Shown here one piece after another: positions 43,743 through 52,984 of a stretch of 64,000 nt of DNA (positions within the stretch are counted from its first letter, which is position 1; the number at the start of each line of letters is the position of its first letter). Below the pieces are notes generated by a model. It saw nothing but the letters and a program-made list of their open reading frames with translations, ran no database searches and had not been told where the DNA came from. The position numbers were made by a program, and so were the translations under genes. The DNA is from Desulfatibacillum alkenivorans DSM 16219 (GTDB taxonomy: Bacteria; Desulfobacterota; Desulfobacteria; Desulfobacterales; Desulfatibacillaceae), in NCBI RefSeq assembly GCF_900142135.1, contig NZ_FQZU01000029.1, forward strand, positions 1 through 64,000, written 5' to 3'.

Positions 43743-45056
43743 ATGAAATCCAGATTCGCGTTGATTTATATTGTGGCAGTTCTGTTTTTTATCTGGGGCG
43801 TGCTCTTCGCAAGGTATGAGTGCTTCCCATGGAATCTGGCGGGGGATTATCTTGTCCAGCTTGAAGACTTTGTAAAAGGGGATCCTTTTGACGACACCCC
43901 GTTTTTAAAAAGACTTCAAGGGGTGTTTTCCCAGAGCACCATCCAGTTTGAGGGGGGGAAATATAACGTCATAGGGGCGGATCAATCGCTTGCGCCCGAT
44001 TTCTTTTATGCCGGCCAGAAGAATCTGCCGATTTTGCTCACGGCGAAAGAAGACGGGGCCTATCTTGTTTACGGCGTTTTTCACGACGCCTCGGGCGACA
44101 TTTCCCCTTACGCCCTGCTGATGGGCGTGGATGGCCGCACCGTCAAACGATCATGGAAAATCCCCTTCCTGGAGCAAAGCAAGCACGTAAGGCGCATGCT
44201 CATAACCGCAGAGGGCGACCTAATCACGAACAATTCGGACGCCCTCAGGTGCTATTCCTGGTGCGGCGATTTGAAATGGGAAATCCCGCCCAGCGGCTTC
44301 CACCACGAAATGGACGAGTACGAAGGCAAGGTGTACCTCTGGAGGGGTGACGCTGTGGCGGCCGTGGATCTGCATGATCAAAGCGTGAAAACCGTTTTGA
44401 AAATGAGCGATCTTATCCTGAACAATCCGGACATTAGCCTTTTAAGGGTTCCCTTGAATGACGCCTTCCGTTATTCCGATGACTATAGGGAAAATACGGC
44501 TTATGACGAGAAGGATCCGGATTTGGAAAACAAGACAAAGGCCTACCGATGCGATGACCCGTATCATCAGAATTCGGTGATGCTGAATAAAGGCGTCTGT
44601 TCCAGGTTTCCCAAAGACGCCCTGCTGCTCAGCTTCAGGCATCTGGACGCCGTCATGGTGGTGGATCCCCGCACCGCCAAGATTTTGTGGATGGAGCGCT
44701 TTGACCGTCAACACTCTCCAAGATGGCACGCCGACGGCATATCCGTATTCAACAACCGCACCCATTTTGACGCCACCCTCATAGAATATGTGGGCTTTGA
44801 CGGCGGCCGGGAAACGATTGTTGACGGGGAACAGTATAATATCCACCGCAGGATAACGGGAAACCATCGTTTTTTAAAGGACGGGTCCATGATGTTTCTC
44901 GCCAATCCGCCTGAGTTTTATCATTTGGACGCCCAAGGAAGAAAAATCACCCATTTCATCAATCTCTATGACGACAGGTCGCTCATCGTCACCAATGCCT
45001 ATTATGTCGAGCAAGCAGACCTGGATCGGTACGAATCCCGTTGCAAGGGCGAGTAA
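43743..45056 (+). CDS. Arylsulfotransferase (ASST)-like beta-propeller protein
   Basis: 437 residues with an N-terminal signal anchor (MKSRFALIYIVAVLFFIWGVLF in part). The repeated strands resemble the ASST propeller: GDLKWEIPPSGFHHEMDEYEGKVY, DPYHQNSVMLN, LLLSFRHLDAVMVVDPRTAKILW, and FDRQHSPRWHADGISVFNN. The H-x-N/H-x-D style positions of active ASST are partly kept (DPYHQNSV; DRQHSP). It may be a periplasmic sulfotransferase or just a structural relative. ATG at 43743 has gaggaagg upstream; a longer frame to 43713 is unsupported. Confidence 0.7.
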   Translation: MKSRFALIYIVAVLFFIWGVLFARYECFPWNLAGDYLVQLEDFVKGDPFDDTPFLKRLQGVFSQSTIQFEGGKYNVIGADQSLAPDFFYAGQKNLPILLTAKEDGAYLVYGVFHDASGDISPYALLMGVDGRTVKRSWKIPFLEQSKHVRRMLITAEGDLITNNSDALRCYSWCGDLKWEIPPSGFHHEMDEYEGKVYLWRGDAVAAVDLHDQSVKTVLKMSDLILNNPDISLLRVPLNDAFRYSDDYRENTAYDEKDPDLENKTKAYRCDDPYHQNSVMLNKGVCSRFPKDALLLSFRHLDAVMVVDPRTAKILWMERFDRQHSPRWHADGISVFNNRTHFDATLIEYVGFDGGRETIVDGEQYNIHRRITGNHRFLKDGSMMFLANPPEFYHLDAQGRKITHFINLYDDRSLIVTNAYYVEQADLDRYESRCKGE

Positions 45057-45368
45057 TCTTAGGCATAGCAAGAACGGCGTCTAACCTGGGCGCCGCGTTA
45101 GGTCGCGCGTAAACAGCAGGAATTATTCGCCTGCCCCAAAACAAAATTGCAAGTTTTCCAGTTTAATGGTAATCATATACGAATCGGCGTGAGATTTTTT
45201 CATGCCAAACGGCCTTGGAACCCCCTGAAAACCACTATGGCGCCCCCAACGCCTCTGAGCGTTAAGGCGGAGTTCGCGTTGCAGGCGCCGGACAAGGCAG
45301 GGGCTCGCCTTTCTTTTTAAAATCGCCCGCGGGCGTCTCATCCAGATATCATTTTACAAAAGAGTCTT
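45057..45368. other. Intergenic region, no gene seen
   Basis: About 310 bases before the acyltransferase gene. A small inverted repeat (ctaacctgggcgccgcgttag) near 45079-45099 could be a terminator; otherwise nothing recognised. Confidence 0.4.
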
Positions 45369-46415
45369 ATGAACGGCAATGCTTTGACCCGGGAACGGAA
45401 CGCAGGCTACGACTTTTTAAGGTTTATCGGAATTTCCGCCATCATTGGAGCGCACGTCAATCTTCCTCCGCTCTTTTTCCAGCTTAGAAATTTTGACGTC
45501 CCCTTGATGGTTTTTCTGGCGGGCATATCCTTTTCTGAGTTTTCATCCGCACGCTATACTTCGTATTTTAAATACGCCTTATCCCGCTTCAATAGAATCA
45601 TCCTTCCCACCTGGATATTCCTGGCGCTGCATAATTTCGTCTATTACTTGCTTTACGACAAAGCGCCGGACTTAAATATTATAATATCGCAAATCACCCT
45701 CATTGGCGGGACCAAAGTCGGTATTTGGATAATCAGGACCCTGGCGATTGTCGCGCTCATTGCGCCGCTTTTGAATTATTTCAATAAGATCTCCAAGAAG
45801 GATATCGTCTTTTATATCGTAATCTTTCTGATATACTTCTCCTACGAGATTTTAATCAGAGTTTGCTTTCTGAACCGGGAGAAAATCAACATAACCCTGA
45901 TTTTTAGCGTAATGGCCCCGGCAATGGCTTACGGCAGCATTTTTCTGTACGGGCTGCGGGCTCGGTTTTTCGGGAAAATATCCTTGCTAGTTCATATGGT
46001 AATCGCCCTATCCATTTACATTATATATACTTGGCTGATCTATCAATACGCAGGCAAATTCGTTCAAACGCAACTGTTTAAAAATCCTCCCCAGATATAT
46101 TATTTTTCCTACGCAATGCTCATGACGATTATTCTTTATTACATAGTGCGTTTCCGAAATCCAAAAATCATGAATTTTCGCCTGTTCCGCTTCATAGGCC
46201 GGTCAACGCTTTGGATTTATTTATGGCATTGGATGTTTATTTTGATATTTCAGTACATCAAGCTGTATTCAAGCATCATAACCAGATACTTTTTGGTTTA
46301 CGCCTTGGCGGTTGTAACCGTTTACATGCAAACCATGATTGTCGAATGGGCCGTCAAAAAGATTCCCATGAAAAAGGGCCGCCAAAAATTCATTAGAACG
46401 GTTTTTACAGGATGA
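45369..46415 (+). CDS. Acyltransferase family 3 membrane protein
   Basis: 348 residues with about ten hydrophobic segments. The N-terminal RNAGYDFLRFIGISAIIGAH matches the AT3 (OafA/NodX-like) signature R-x-x-x-x-D-x-L-R-x-x-A plus the catalytic-type histidine. Such proteins move O-acetyl groups onto surface polysaccharide or lipids. The gene is visibly more AT-rich than its neighbours, which may mark horizontal gain of a surface-modification gene. Ribosome site aAGAG is weak. Confidence 0.85.
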   Translation: MNGNALTRERNAGYDFLRFIGISAIIGAHVNLPPLFFQLRNFDVPLMVFLAGISFSEFSSARYTSYFKYALSRFNRIILPTWIFLALHNFVYYLLYDKAPDLNIIISQITLIGGTKVGIWIIRTLAIVALIAPLLNYFNKISKKDIVFYIVIFLIYFSYEILIRVCFLNREKINITLIFSVMAPAMAYGSIFLYGLRARFFGKISLLVHMVIALSIYIIYTWLIYQYAGKFVQTQLFKNPPQIYYFSYAMLMTIILYYIVRFRNPKIMNFRLFRFIGRSTLWIYLWHWMFILIFQYIKLYSSIITRYFLVYALAVVTVYMQTMIVEWAVKKIPMKKGRQKFIRTVFTG

Positions 46416-46508
46416 TCAGTGCGGACTGGCGAGGAAAAAATCTTCGCCGCGGAAGGATTGATCCCGGATTTCCACGGGAGTTCCTTTGAGATAAGGAAAA
46501 GGCCCGTT

Positions 46509-47171
46509 TTACTTCAACCCTTCGTATTCCGCTAAAAAGCGGGCGAAAAAAGCCGTCATAAAGGCATGGCGCCTGCCGGCGATGCGCTTCCCTTCCCGGG
46601 TTTGCATGCGATCCTTCACCTTTTTCAACTTCACCTCAAATTCCCGAAAACCCGTGTCGTCCTCCGTATAAGGCTTGGACTTAAAAGGATCCTTGCCCGG
46701 ACTGTGCAGCCTTGCTCCAACTTCTCCGGCAAAGGCGAAGGCCCTGGCCACTCCGATTGCGCCGATGGAATCCAGCTTATCGGCGTCGAACAAAACCTTG
46801 GCTTCCAGGGTTTCGGGCGCCTCTCCTATGCGAAATCGGTGGGCGCGGATGCAATGGAGAACGTTTTCCGCCTTGTTGGCCGGCAATCCCAGTTCCTGAA
46901 GCAAAGGCGCAGCCATCTCCGCCCCTTTTTGCGCGTGGCAGATGGATCCGTTGGAAGCGTCCTGCCTGGCCCTGCCTATGTCGTGCAGACAGGCGGCCAT
47001 GACAACCACCTCCTGGTCAGCGCCTTCCGCTTCTCCGATTCGGCGCGCCAAAGCAATGACTCGCTGGGTGTGGTCCCAATCGTGACTGGTGCGCGCCTGG
47101 GCGAAAAGGGCGCGGGCCGCCGCCTCCACCTGACCGGCTAATGGCTCCCCTTGATTTTTATCTTTTTCCAT
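46509..47171 (-). CDS. HD-domain phosphohydrolase
   Basis: 220 residues. HD motif: SHDWDHTQRVIALARRI (first His) and ACLHDIGR (His-Asp), later HCIRAHRF and LFDADKLDSIGAIGVAR. This is the stand-alone HD family of metal-dependent phosphohydrolases acting on nucleotides. The ATG at 47171 is preceded by GGAG at 11 bases; the frame continues to a TTG at 47243 with weak support. It is convergent with the acyltransferase gene. Confidence 0.85.
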   Translation of the reverse strand: MEKDKNQGEPLAGQVEAAARALFAQARTSHDWDHTQRVIALARRIGEAEGADQEVVVMAACLHDIGRARQDASNGSICHAQKGAEMAAPLLQELGLPANKAENVLHCIRAHRFRIGEAPETLEAKVLFDADKLDSIGAIGVARAFAFAGEVGARLHSPGKDPFKSKPYTEDDTGFREFEVKLKKVKDRMQTREGKRIAGRRHAFMTAFFARFLAEYEGLK

Positions 47172-47585
47172 GCTTATGTACTCCGGCGGGTCCACAATGC
47201 CTATCTTTTTGGAAAAGTTCAATAATATGAATTCCTTTCCCAATTTGCGAATATTTACAAAATTTTGGATTAAAAAACAACATGTAAGGGTGTATTTTTA
47301 TGGCGAATTAAGGTGTGAATGACATCACATTTTTATTGTGAAACCCTTCATTGAGAACTGCCGCTAATACAGATACTAATAACACACTAAAAATTTGGGC
47401 GGTACGCTTTTTTAAAAAAGGCGGCCGCTTTTTTTTGTCATCGGATTCCCCATTCTCTCCTCTGCGAGTCCGCCGGCTTCCATCCATCAGGCCGATGAAC
47501 CCTGTAAAGTCATGTTCAAGAAATTTCCCTTTGCTTCCGATAAAGGCTTAAAAGAACGTTTTTGCCATAAGAAAGGGACTTCGAA
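47172..47585. other. Intergenic region between HD-domain and response regulator genes
   Basis: About 410 bases, AT-rich from 47245 to 47400. A palindromic aaaaaaggcggccgcttttt element at 47414-47434 could act as a bidirectional terminator. No gene seen. Confidence 0.4.
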
Positions 47586-48017
47586 ATGGGATGCAACACA
47601 GAAAAAGGCTTTACCCGCAACAACCGCATATTATTTGTCGATGACGAGGAAAACGTAACATCCATAATGAACATGATGCTGGAAGGCCTGGGTTATGAGG
47701 TGACCAGCCATGCGGACGGCGCCAAGGCATACGATGATTTCACCCAACGCCCTGACGGGTACAGCCTGGTTATTTGCGATCAGGTTATGCCAGGCATGTC
47801 GGGCATGGATTTGCTGGAAAAAGTGAAAGGCGTCAGCCCGGAGACGCCGGTGATTTTATGTACAGGCTATACAAACGATGAGTTGCAGGAGCAAATTAAG
47901 AAGAAATCCGTTTCCGCCGTACTCACCAAGCCGTTCGCCATGCAGAAGCTGGCCCGCGTAATCAGCACCGTTTTGGACAACGCCTACGAAAAACAGGAGT
48001 ATGACCGCGCGTCTTAG
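47586..48017 (+). CDS. Single-domain response regulator (CheY-like)
   Basis: 143 residues. Acidic pocket VDDEE (18-22), phosphoacceptor D65 in ICDQVMPGMSG, switch LCTGYTND, lysine in LTKPFAM. The receiver resembles the C-terminal receiver of the hybrid kinase at 26217 (VTDQTMPELTG; LCTGYSSD; MKPFAF) more than the other two free receivers, so it may derive from a similar hybrid kinase or share its phosphorelay. Ribosome site AAAGGGA. Confidence 0.88.
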   Translation: MGCNTEKGFTRNNRILFVDDEENVTSIMNMMLEGLGYEVTSHADGAKAYDDFTQRPDGYSLVICDQVMPGMSGMDLLEKVKGVSPETPVILCTGYTNDELQEQIKKKSVSAVLTKPFAMQKLARVISTVLDNAYEKQEYDRAS

Positions 48018-48264
48018 CGCCGAACTCGGCTCTTTTATCAAAATGCAACGGGAGCCAACCCCTCGCAAAAATGCATTGCAAGCCCCTTCGCTTCCCAATC
48101 GGCAGGCATATCCTGCAGGCGGAAAACGGCGGGGCTTTGTCATTTAATTCCAGAATATTAAAGACCTTTCTTGCCAATTGATTCAAACATGCTATAGTAA
48201 ACGGGTTATGAAATATCAATCAACCGGGCTCGGAGGCCTGCCTAAACCCTATGCTTGGCGTAAA

Positions 48265-48360
48265 AGCCGCCCGTCCGGCGCTTATTGATGAGATATTGGT
48301 TGGAAGCCAGCCGCCCGTCCGGCGCTTATTGATGAGATATTGGTTGGAAGCCAGCCGCCG
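48265..48360. repeat. 44-bp exact tandem repeat, 2.2 copies
   Basis: Units at 48265-48308 and 48309-48352 are identical (starting agccgcccgtccggcgctta), with seven bases of a third copy following. It lies about 85 bases ahead of the DEAD-box gene, inside its probable leader. A short frame across it (48251-48442) reads the repeat in two frames and has no family, so I do not call it. Confidence 0.85.
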
Positions 48361-48443
48361 GGCCGCCCTGATTAGGGCGTACACCTGCTTCCGGCTGGCC
48401 GAATATACGAAAGTCCCGGAGCAGCCGGGCGGGAAAGGATAGA

Positions 48444-49913
48444 ATGACCCAGGATTCTGAAATCGATCAGACTGAAGAAAGGGCGGCGGGACCGCGCTTC
48501 CTCACAAACACCAAATTTGCGGACTTTGACCTTCCGGAAACATTGCTGGAAGGCCTGAAGGACGCCGGCTTTGAGCGTTGTACGCCTATCCAGGCCCAGG
48601 TCCTGCCTGTGGCTCTCACCGGCAAAGACATCGCCGGACAGGCGCAGACCGGCACAGGAAAGACGGCCGCTTTTCTCGTGCCCATGTTTTCCAAACTGTT
48701 AAGGCTGGAAAAACGGAGTAAAACCCTGCCCTCCGCCCTGATTGTGGCCCCAACCCGGGAGTTGGCCCTGCAGATATATGAAGAGGCCGTTGTTTTAGGC
48801 GGGCACACGGATTTCACCATCGCCCAGGCCATCGGCGGCATGGATTACCGCAAGCAAATGGACATCCTCAAGCAGGGCGCCGACGTTCTCATTGGCACGC
48901 CGGGCCGCATTATCGACTATTACAAACAAGGCATTTTCAAGACCCACGCCATTAAATCCGTGGTGATCGACGAGGCGGACAGGCTTTTGGATTTGGGCTT
49001 TGCCAAGGACATGCGCTACATCCTGCGCAAAATGCCCCATTACGAAAAACGCCAGTCCATGCTTTTTTCCGCCACCCTGTCCTACAGGGTTTTGGAGCTC
49101 ACCTACGACTACATGAACCTTCCTGAGTTCATATCGGTCACGCCGGAAGAAGTGACGGTCAAGGGGATCGACCAGGTTTTATACCATGTGGGCCAGGATC
49201 AGAAGCTCCCCTTGCTTCTTGGCGTTTTTAAAAACGAGGATTGGACCCGGGCCCTGGTTTTTGTGAACACCAAATCCGGCGTGGAGTTTGTGGCCCATAA
49301 ATTGAGGGGAAACGGGTTCCCGGCCGGCGGCATTACCGGAGACCTCCCCCAGCGCAAACGATTGCAATTGATGGAGCGCTTCAAAAACGGAGAGCTTTCC
49401 ATTCTGGTGGCCACGGACGTGGCGTCCCGGGGCATCCACGTGGAGGACGTCAGCCATGTCATTAATTACGACCTGCCCCAGGACCCGGAAAACTACGTCC
49501 ACAGAATAGGCCGTACGGCCAGGGCGGGCAAGACGGGAAAGGCAATCTCCCTGGCATGCGAGCATTACGTGTTTCACCTGGAGCCCATGGAGGAATTGAT
49601 CGGCTTCTCCCTGCCCGTGGAATGGCCGGAGGAAGAGTACTTTCAGGAAGACAAAGCCGGACCCATGCCGGCCAGAAAACGCGGCCCCAAGGCGGATCAA
49701 GGCCGAGGCAGGGGCAAAGGCCGGGGAGGTAAGCGCGGGGGAAAGCCAGGGGGAGGACCCCGGCGGCGGAAGCCCCGCAAGGAAGGCGGAGACCCAAGCC
49801 CGGAAAAAAGCGCCGCCCAGGCCGATGGAGAAGCTCCGAAAAAGAAACGCAGGAGAAGGCGCCGCAAGAAAAAAAAGCCCGCCGCCTCCAGTCCGCCTGA
49901 AAACCAGTCCTGA
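48444..49913 (+). CDS. DEAD-box ATP-dependent RNA helicase with basic tail
   Basis: 489 residues. Q motif (CTPIQAQVLP), Walker A AQTGTGKT (Lys73), APTRELALQ, TPGR, DEAD at 176-179, SAT, and HRIGRTARAGKTG. It unwinds structured RNA, for example in ribosome assembly or decay. The C-terminal 85 residues are very basic and glycine-rich (RGRGKGRGGKRGG, later a run of arginines and lysines KKKRRRRRRKKKK), a nonspecific RNA-binding tail as in RhlE/RhlB relatives. ATG follows AAAGGA closely. The 44-bp tandem repeat lies in its leader. Confidence 0.93.
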   Translation: MTQDSEIDQTEERAAGPRFLTNTKFADFDLPETLLEGLKDAGFERCTPIQAQVLPVALTGKDIAGQAQTGTGKTAAFLVPMFSKLLRLEKRSKTLPSALIVAPTRELALQIYEEAVVLGGHTDFTIAQAIGGMDYRKQMDILKQGADVLIGTPGRIIDYYKQGIFKTHAIKSVVIDEADRLLDLGFAKDMRYILRKMPHYEKRQSMLFSATLSYRVLELTYDYMNLPEFISVTPEEVTVKGIDQVLYHVGQDQKLPLLLGVFKNEDWTRALVFVNTKSGVEFVAHKLRGNGFPAGGITGDLPQRKRLQLMERFKNGELSILVATDVASRGIHVEDVSHVINYDLPQDPENYVHRIGRTARAGKTGKAISLACEHYVFHLEPMEELIGFSLPVEWPEEEYFQEDKAGPMPARKRGPKADQGRGRGKGRGGKRGGKPGGGPRRRKPRKEGGDPSPEKSAAQADGEAPKKKRRRRRRKKKKPAASSPPENQS

Positions 49914-49961
49914 ATCCATCCGCCCGGCCGCAAAACCGGGCGGTAAACCCAACAACAATCC

Positions 49962-51461
49962 ATGACCAAACCCGTCCACCCAGCCTGTTACCCCATCCTG
50001 CTCCTGGCCGCTCTGGGCTGCCGGCTTATTTTTTTTTACAATCACGGGACGGCCGAAGTCTTTGGAAAATACCCCTATTTCGCCCAACAATTGCTTCTGG
50101 GCCGCGACCTGGGAGAGCGCCTCCTGGACCTGAGCCCCCTGTACCTTTACTCCATGGCTTTTTGCATGGGCCGCCTGGGCCTTTCCATCCACGCCCTGGA
50201 GGCCGTGCAGCTTATTCTGGGCGCCCTGAACGTCCTGCTGATATTCGCCGCAGGCCGGCGCCTCATGGGACCCCTTGCAGGGTTCTCCGGCGCCTTGCTG
50301 TACGCCCTTCACGGCAATATCATGGCCTTGGAATCCACCTTCGAACCCCTGGTCCTGCTTCTTTTCCTAAGCCTTTTATGCATTCTTTATTTGGTCAGGG
50401 CGCAGGACGAAACGGAAAATTTTTCAAAGCGCCTGGGATTCCTCGGTACGGCCGGCCTTTTCGCCGGATTGGCCTTGATAACCAAGCCCAACTTTGGGCT
50501 GTTCTGCCTGGGGACGGCGTTCTGGCTTTTTGCGGCTTTCGACCCAAGCCTCAGCTTAAAAAGGCGCACAGCCCTGGCAGCCGTCTTTTGCGTTCTGGCC
50601 GGCCTGATCGTTCTGCCCATATCGGTTCGGAATTACATTAAGTTCGACGATTTTATCGCAGTGTCGGACTCGTACGGCAGGCTTTTCTATAACGGAAACG
50701 GGGGCGCGGCCACGGCGTTCTTCCCGCAAAACCTGGAAGGCCAGGACAAAGTTCCGGACGGAGAGACGGACCCGGATCACAGCCACGTGTTTTTCCGGGA
50801 AAGGGCTTCCGCCATGGCCGGGCGGGATTTAAAGCCGTCGGAAAGCGCCCGATTCTGGTTTCTGACGGGTTTGCGGGATTTGAAAGCAGACCCCAAAAGG
50901 GCGGCGGCGCTCTGGAGCCAAAAGACGGCGCTTTTTTTTCACGGATACGAAAATCACCTGATCGACGGCGCTTATTTTAAATGGCAATGGACCCGGAACA
51001 AGCCGTTCATCCCCTATATTCTGATTTCGGCCCTGGCTTTGGTCGGCATGATTTTGAACCAAAAGCATTGGCGGCGGCTTTTCCCCTTGTATTGCCTGGT
51101 TTTCACTTTTTTGTTTTCCTGCACAATCTTTTTGGCGGGCTCCAGATACAGGGCCCCGGCCCTTCCTGCTTTATGCCTGTTCGCCGGGTCCGTCATGGCT
51201 TATATGCAGGATTGGGTTGGCCAACGGGATTGGAAAAAGGCGGCGGCGACGGCTTTGGCTGTTGCGCTTTTAATCGCAGGGGATTCTTTGCTCTTTAAAG
51301 AGCCCGCCGCGGCCCATGACCGGGCGTTCCGGCCGGAGCTGCGCAGGCAATATGAAAAAGAGCATCCGGAATCCTATTCCCCGGAAACCGCTCCTTTGCC
51401 CCGGAGCGCTGCAAGCACGGCGCCCGCCAAAGCTGCAATTCCGCCGCACATCATGGCTTGA
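49962..51461 (+). CDS. GT39-like polytopic membrane protein
   Basis: 499 residues with about ten membrane segments and a large periplasmic loop (about 225-300, YGRLFYNGNGG). The layout resembles PMT_2/ArnT-like glycosyltransferases, but the acidic DE motif of the first loop is not obvious (NHGTAEVFGKYPYF stands there), so catalytic activity is uncertain. The last 30 residues are alanine/proline rich and are encoded antisense to the end of the MFS gene; the two coding regions overlap by 88 bases tail to tail. Starts 48 bases after the helicase gene. Confidence 0.72.
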   Translation: MTKPVHPACYPILLLAALGCRLIFFYNHGTAEVFGKYPYFAQQLLLGRDLGERLLDLSPLYLYSMAFCMGRLGLSIHALEAVQLILGALNVLLIFAAGRRLMGPLAGFSGALLYALHGNIMALESTFEPLVLLLFLSLLCILYLVRAQDETENFSKRLGFLGTAGLFAGLALITKPNFGLFCLGTAFWLFAAFDPSLSLKRRTALAAVFCVLAGLIVLPISVRNYIKFDDFIAVSDSYGRLFYNGNGGAATAFFPQNLEGQDKVPDGETDPDHSHVFFRERASAMAGRDLKPSESARFWFLTGLRDLKADPKRAAALWSQKTALFFHGYENHLIDGAYFKWQWTRNKPFIPYILISALALVGMILNQKHWRRLFPLYCLVFTFLFSCTIFLAGSRYRAPALPALCLFAGSVMAYMQDWVGQRDWKKAAATALAVALLIAGDSLLFKEPAAAHDRAFRPELRRQYEKEHPESYSPETAPLPRSAASTAPAKAAIPPHIMA

Positions 51462-52795
51462 TGGAACGCCGCCATAAATCCTTCCACATGTTCCGCGCTG
51501 TACGCGTCCAGAGTCGCCCCCGGATATATGGAGACGTACACGGCTGTAAAAACCGTACTGGCCATGGCGATGCCCATGACCATGCCCATGTTTCTCGCCG
51601 TTGCAATAAGGGCGGAAGCAATGCCTCTGCGATTGACCGGCACGGCGGTTATGGCGGCGGCGTTATTGGGGGATGTGAACAAAGACGTTCCCAAGCCCGC
51701 CAGGGCCAGCCTCCAGAAGATGGGAAAAACCTTTGTGGTGGGCTCCATAAACATGAACGAGAAAAACGAAGCCGAAAGCATGAGCATGCCTAATGTGCAT
51801 AAAAGCCTGGATCCCAGCCGGTCGGACATGGCGCCGAAAATGGGCGCGCCAACCAGCATGAATAAAAAGGGAACCACCAGCATTCCGCCGGCCCCGGCGT
51901 CGGAAAAGCCTCCGGGATATTTGAGATAAAAGGGCATGAGAAAAATCAGGCAAAACAGGCTGATAAACAGGGTGACTGCAGCGCAGAGCGCGCAAGCAAA
52001 CAGCCTGATTCTAAAAAGCTCCAGATCCACCAATGGGTGGGACGCTTTCACCTCCACAAAAATAAACAAGGCCGCGCCTCCGGCAAAGACCGCTATCAGG
52101 CTGATTATGGGAACGGACGTCCAGCCCATTTCCTTGCCCATGGATATGGCCAGGGTGAACGATCCGAACACCAGGGCCAAAAGCAACGCGCCCGTCCAGT
52201 CGAAACTTTCCCTGGGTCCTGAAGCCTGGCTTTCCTTTAAAACGCGGTTGGCGGCGATTATGGCGCCCAATCCCACCGGGAGGTTGATGAAAAAGATCCA
52301 GTGCCACGAAAAATGCTCCAGAATCAGCCCGCCCAGAGCAGGACCTACGGTCAGGCCAGAGGCCACCACGGCCCCGATCATGCCCATGGCCATGCCCCGT
52401 TCTTCCGGCGGAAAGTTGTCCGCAATCAAAGCCGGAGTGCACGACATGATCATGGCAGCCCCCATGCCCTGGAGAGAACGGGCCGCAATCAATACGCCCG
52501 CCGACCCCGCCAGGCCGCAAAAAAGGGACCCCAGGGAAAACACGAACAGCCCCCGGGTGTACACGCGCCTTCTGCCAATCATGTCCGAAAATCGGCCGAA
52601 GGATAGAAGCATGCACGATATGGTTAAAAGGTAAATAAGAGGCACCCAGCGAATGGTTGACAGGTTTACGCCGTAGCTTTTGAGAATGGAGGGCAGGGCG
52701 ATGTTCACGATGCTGCCGTCCAGGGTGGACATGAAAATCCCAACGCCTACAATGCCGAATACAAACCATTTTCCTATTGCAGAATCCGTTTTCAT
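51374..52795 (-). CDS. MFS drug/proton antiporter, DHA2 (14-TM) family
   Basis: 473 residues with 14 hydrophobic segments. Motif A GRFSDMIGRRRVYTRG in loop 2-3, motif D1 near the start (FMSTLDGSIVNIALPSI), and the motif C helix GLTVGPALGGLILEHFSW typical of drug:H+ antiporters such as EmrB. It should export hydrophobic compounds across the inner membrane; no EmrA-like partner is adjacent. Start ATG at 52795 preferred; a GTG at 52813 is possible, neither has a clear ribosome site. It diverges from the acyl-CoA ligase gene. Confidence 0.88.
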   Translation of the reverse strand: MKTDSAIGKWFVFGIVGVGIFMSTLDGSIVNIALPSILKSYGVNLSTIRWVPLIYLLTISCMLLSFGRFSDMIGRRRVYTRGLFVFSLGSLFCGLAGSAGVLIAARSLQGMGAAMIMSCTPALIADNFPPEERGMAMGMIGAVVASGLTVGPALGGLILEHFSWHWIFFINLPVGLGAIIAANRVLKESQASGPRESFDWTGALLLALVFGSFTLAISMGKEMGWTSVPIISLIAVFAGGAALFIFVEVKASHPLVDLELFRIRLFACALCAAVTLFISLFCLIFLMPFYLKYPGGFSDAGAGGMLVVPFLFMLVGAPIFGAMSDRLGSRLLCTLGMLMLSASFFSFMFMEPTTKVFPIFWRLALAGLGTSLFTSPNNAAAITAVPVNRRGIASALIATARNMGMVMGIAMASTVFTAVYVSIYPGATLDAYSAEHVEGFMAAFHQAMMCGGIAALAGAVLAALRGKGAVSGE

Positions 52796-52984
52796 GGAGA
52801 AACACTTGTGCACAATTTCTATTAAAAGGCAAATCTTCGCGCTTGCAAAATAAAAAAAATCCGGGTATTCTAAGTTAAATTGTCCGAACGTTCAAATCTC
52901 GCACTCTGCACTTCAGCCTTAATTTCATTTTCAAACCGATCTACCATAACTAGCCACACCAATTTATTGAAAAGGAGTAGCCCC

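Noticed and set aside
48251-48442. 63-codon frame before the DEAD-box gene
   Set aside because: It simply reads the 44-bp repeat in two different frames and has no homologue I recognise.
52886-52893. GAACGTTC palindrome before the acyl-CoA ligase as a fatty-acid operator
   Set aside because: Only 8 bp symmetric, with no matching flanks and no second copy before the other lipid genes; too weak.
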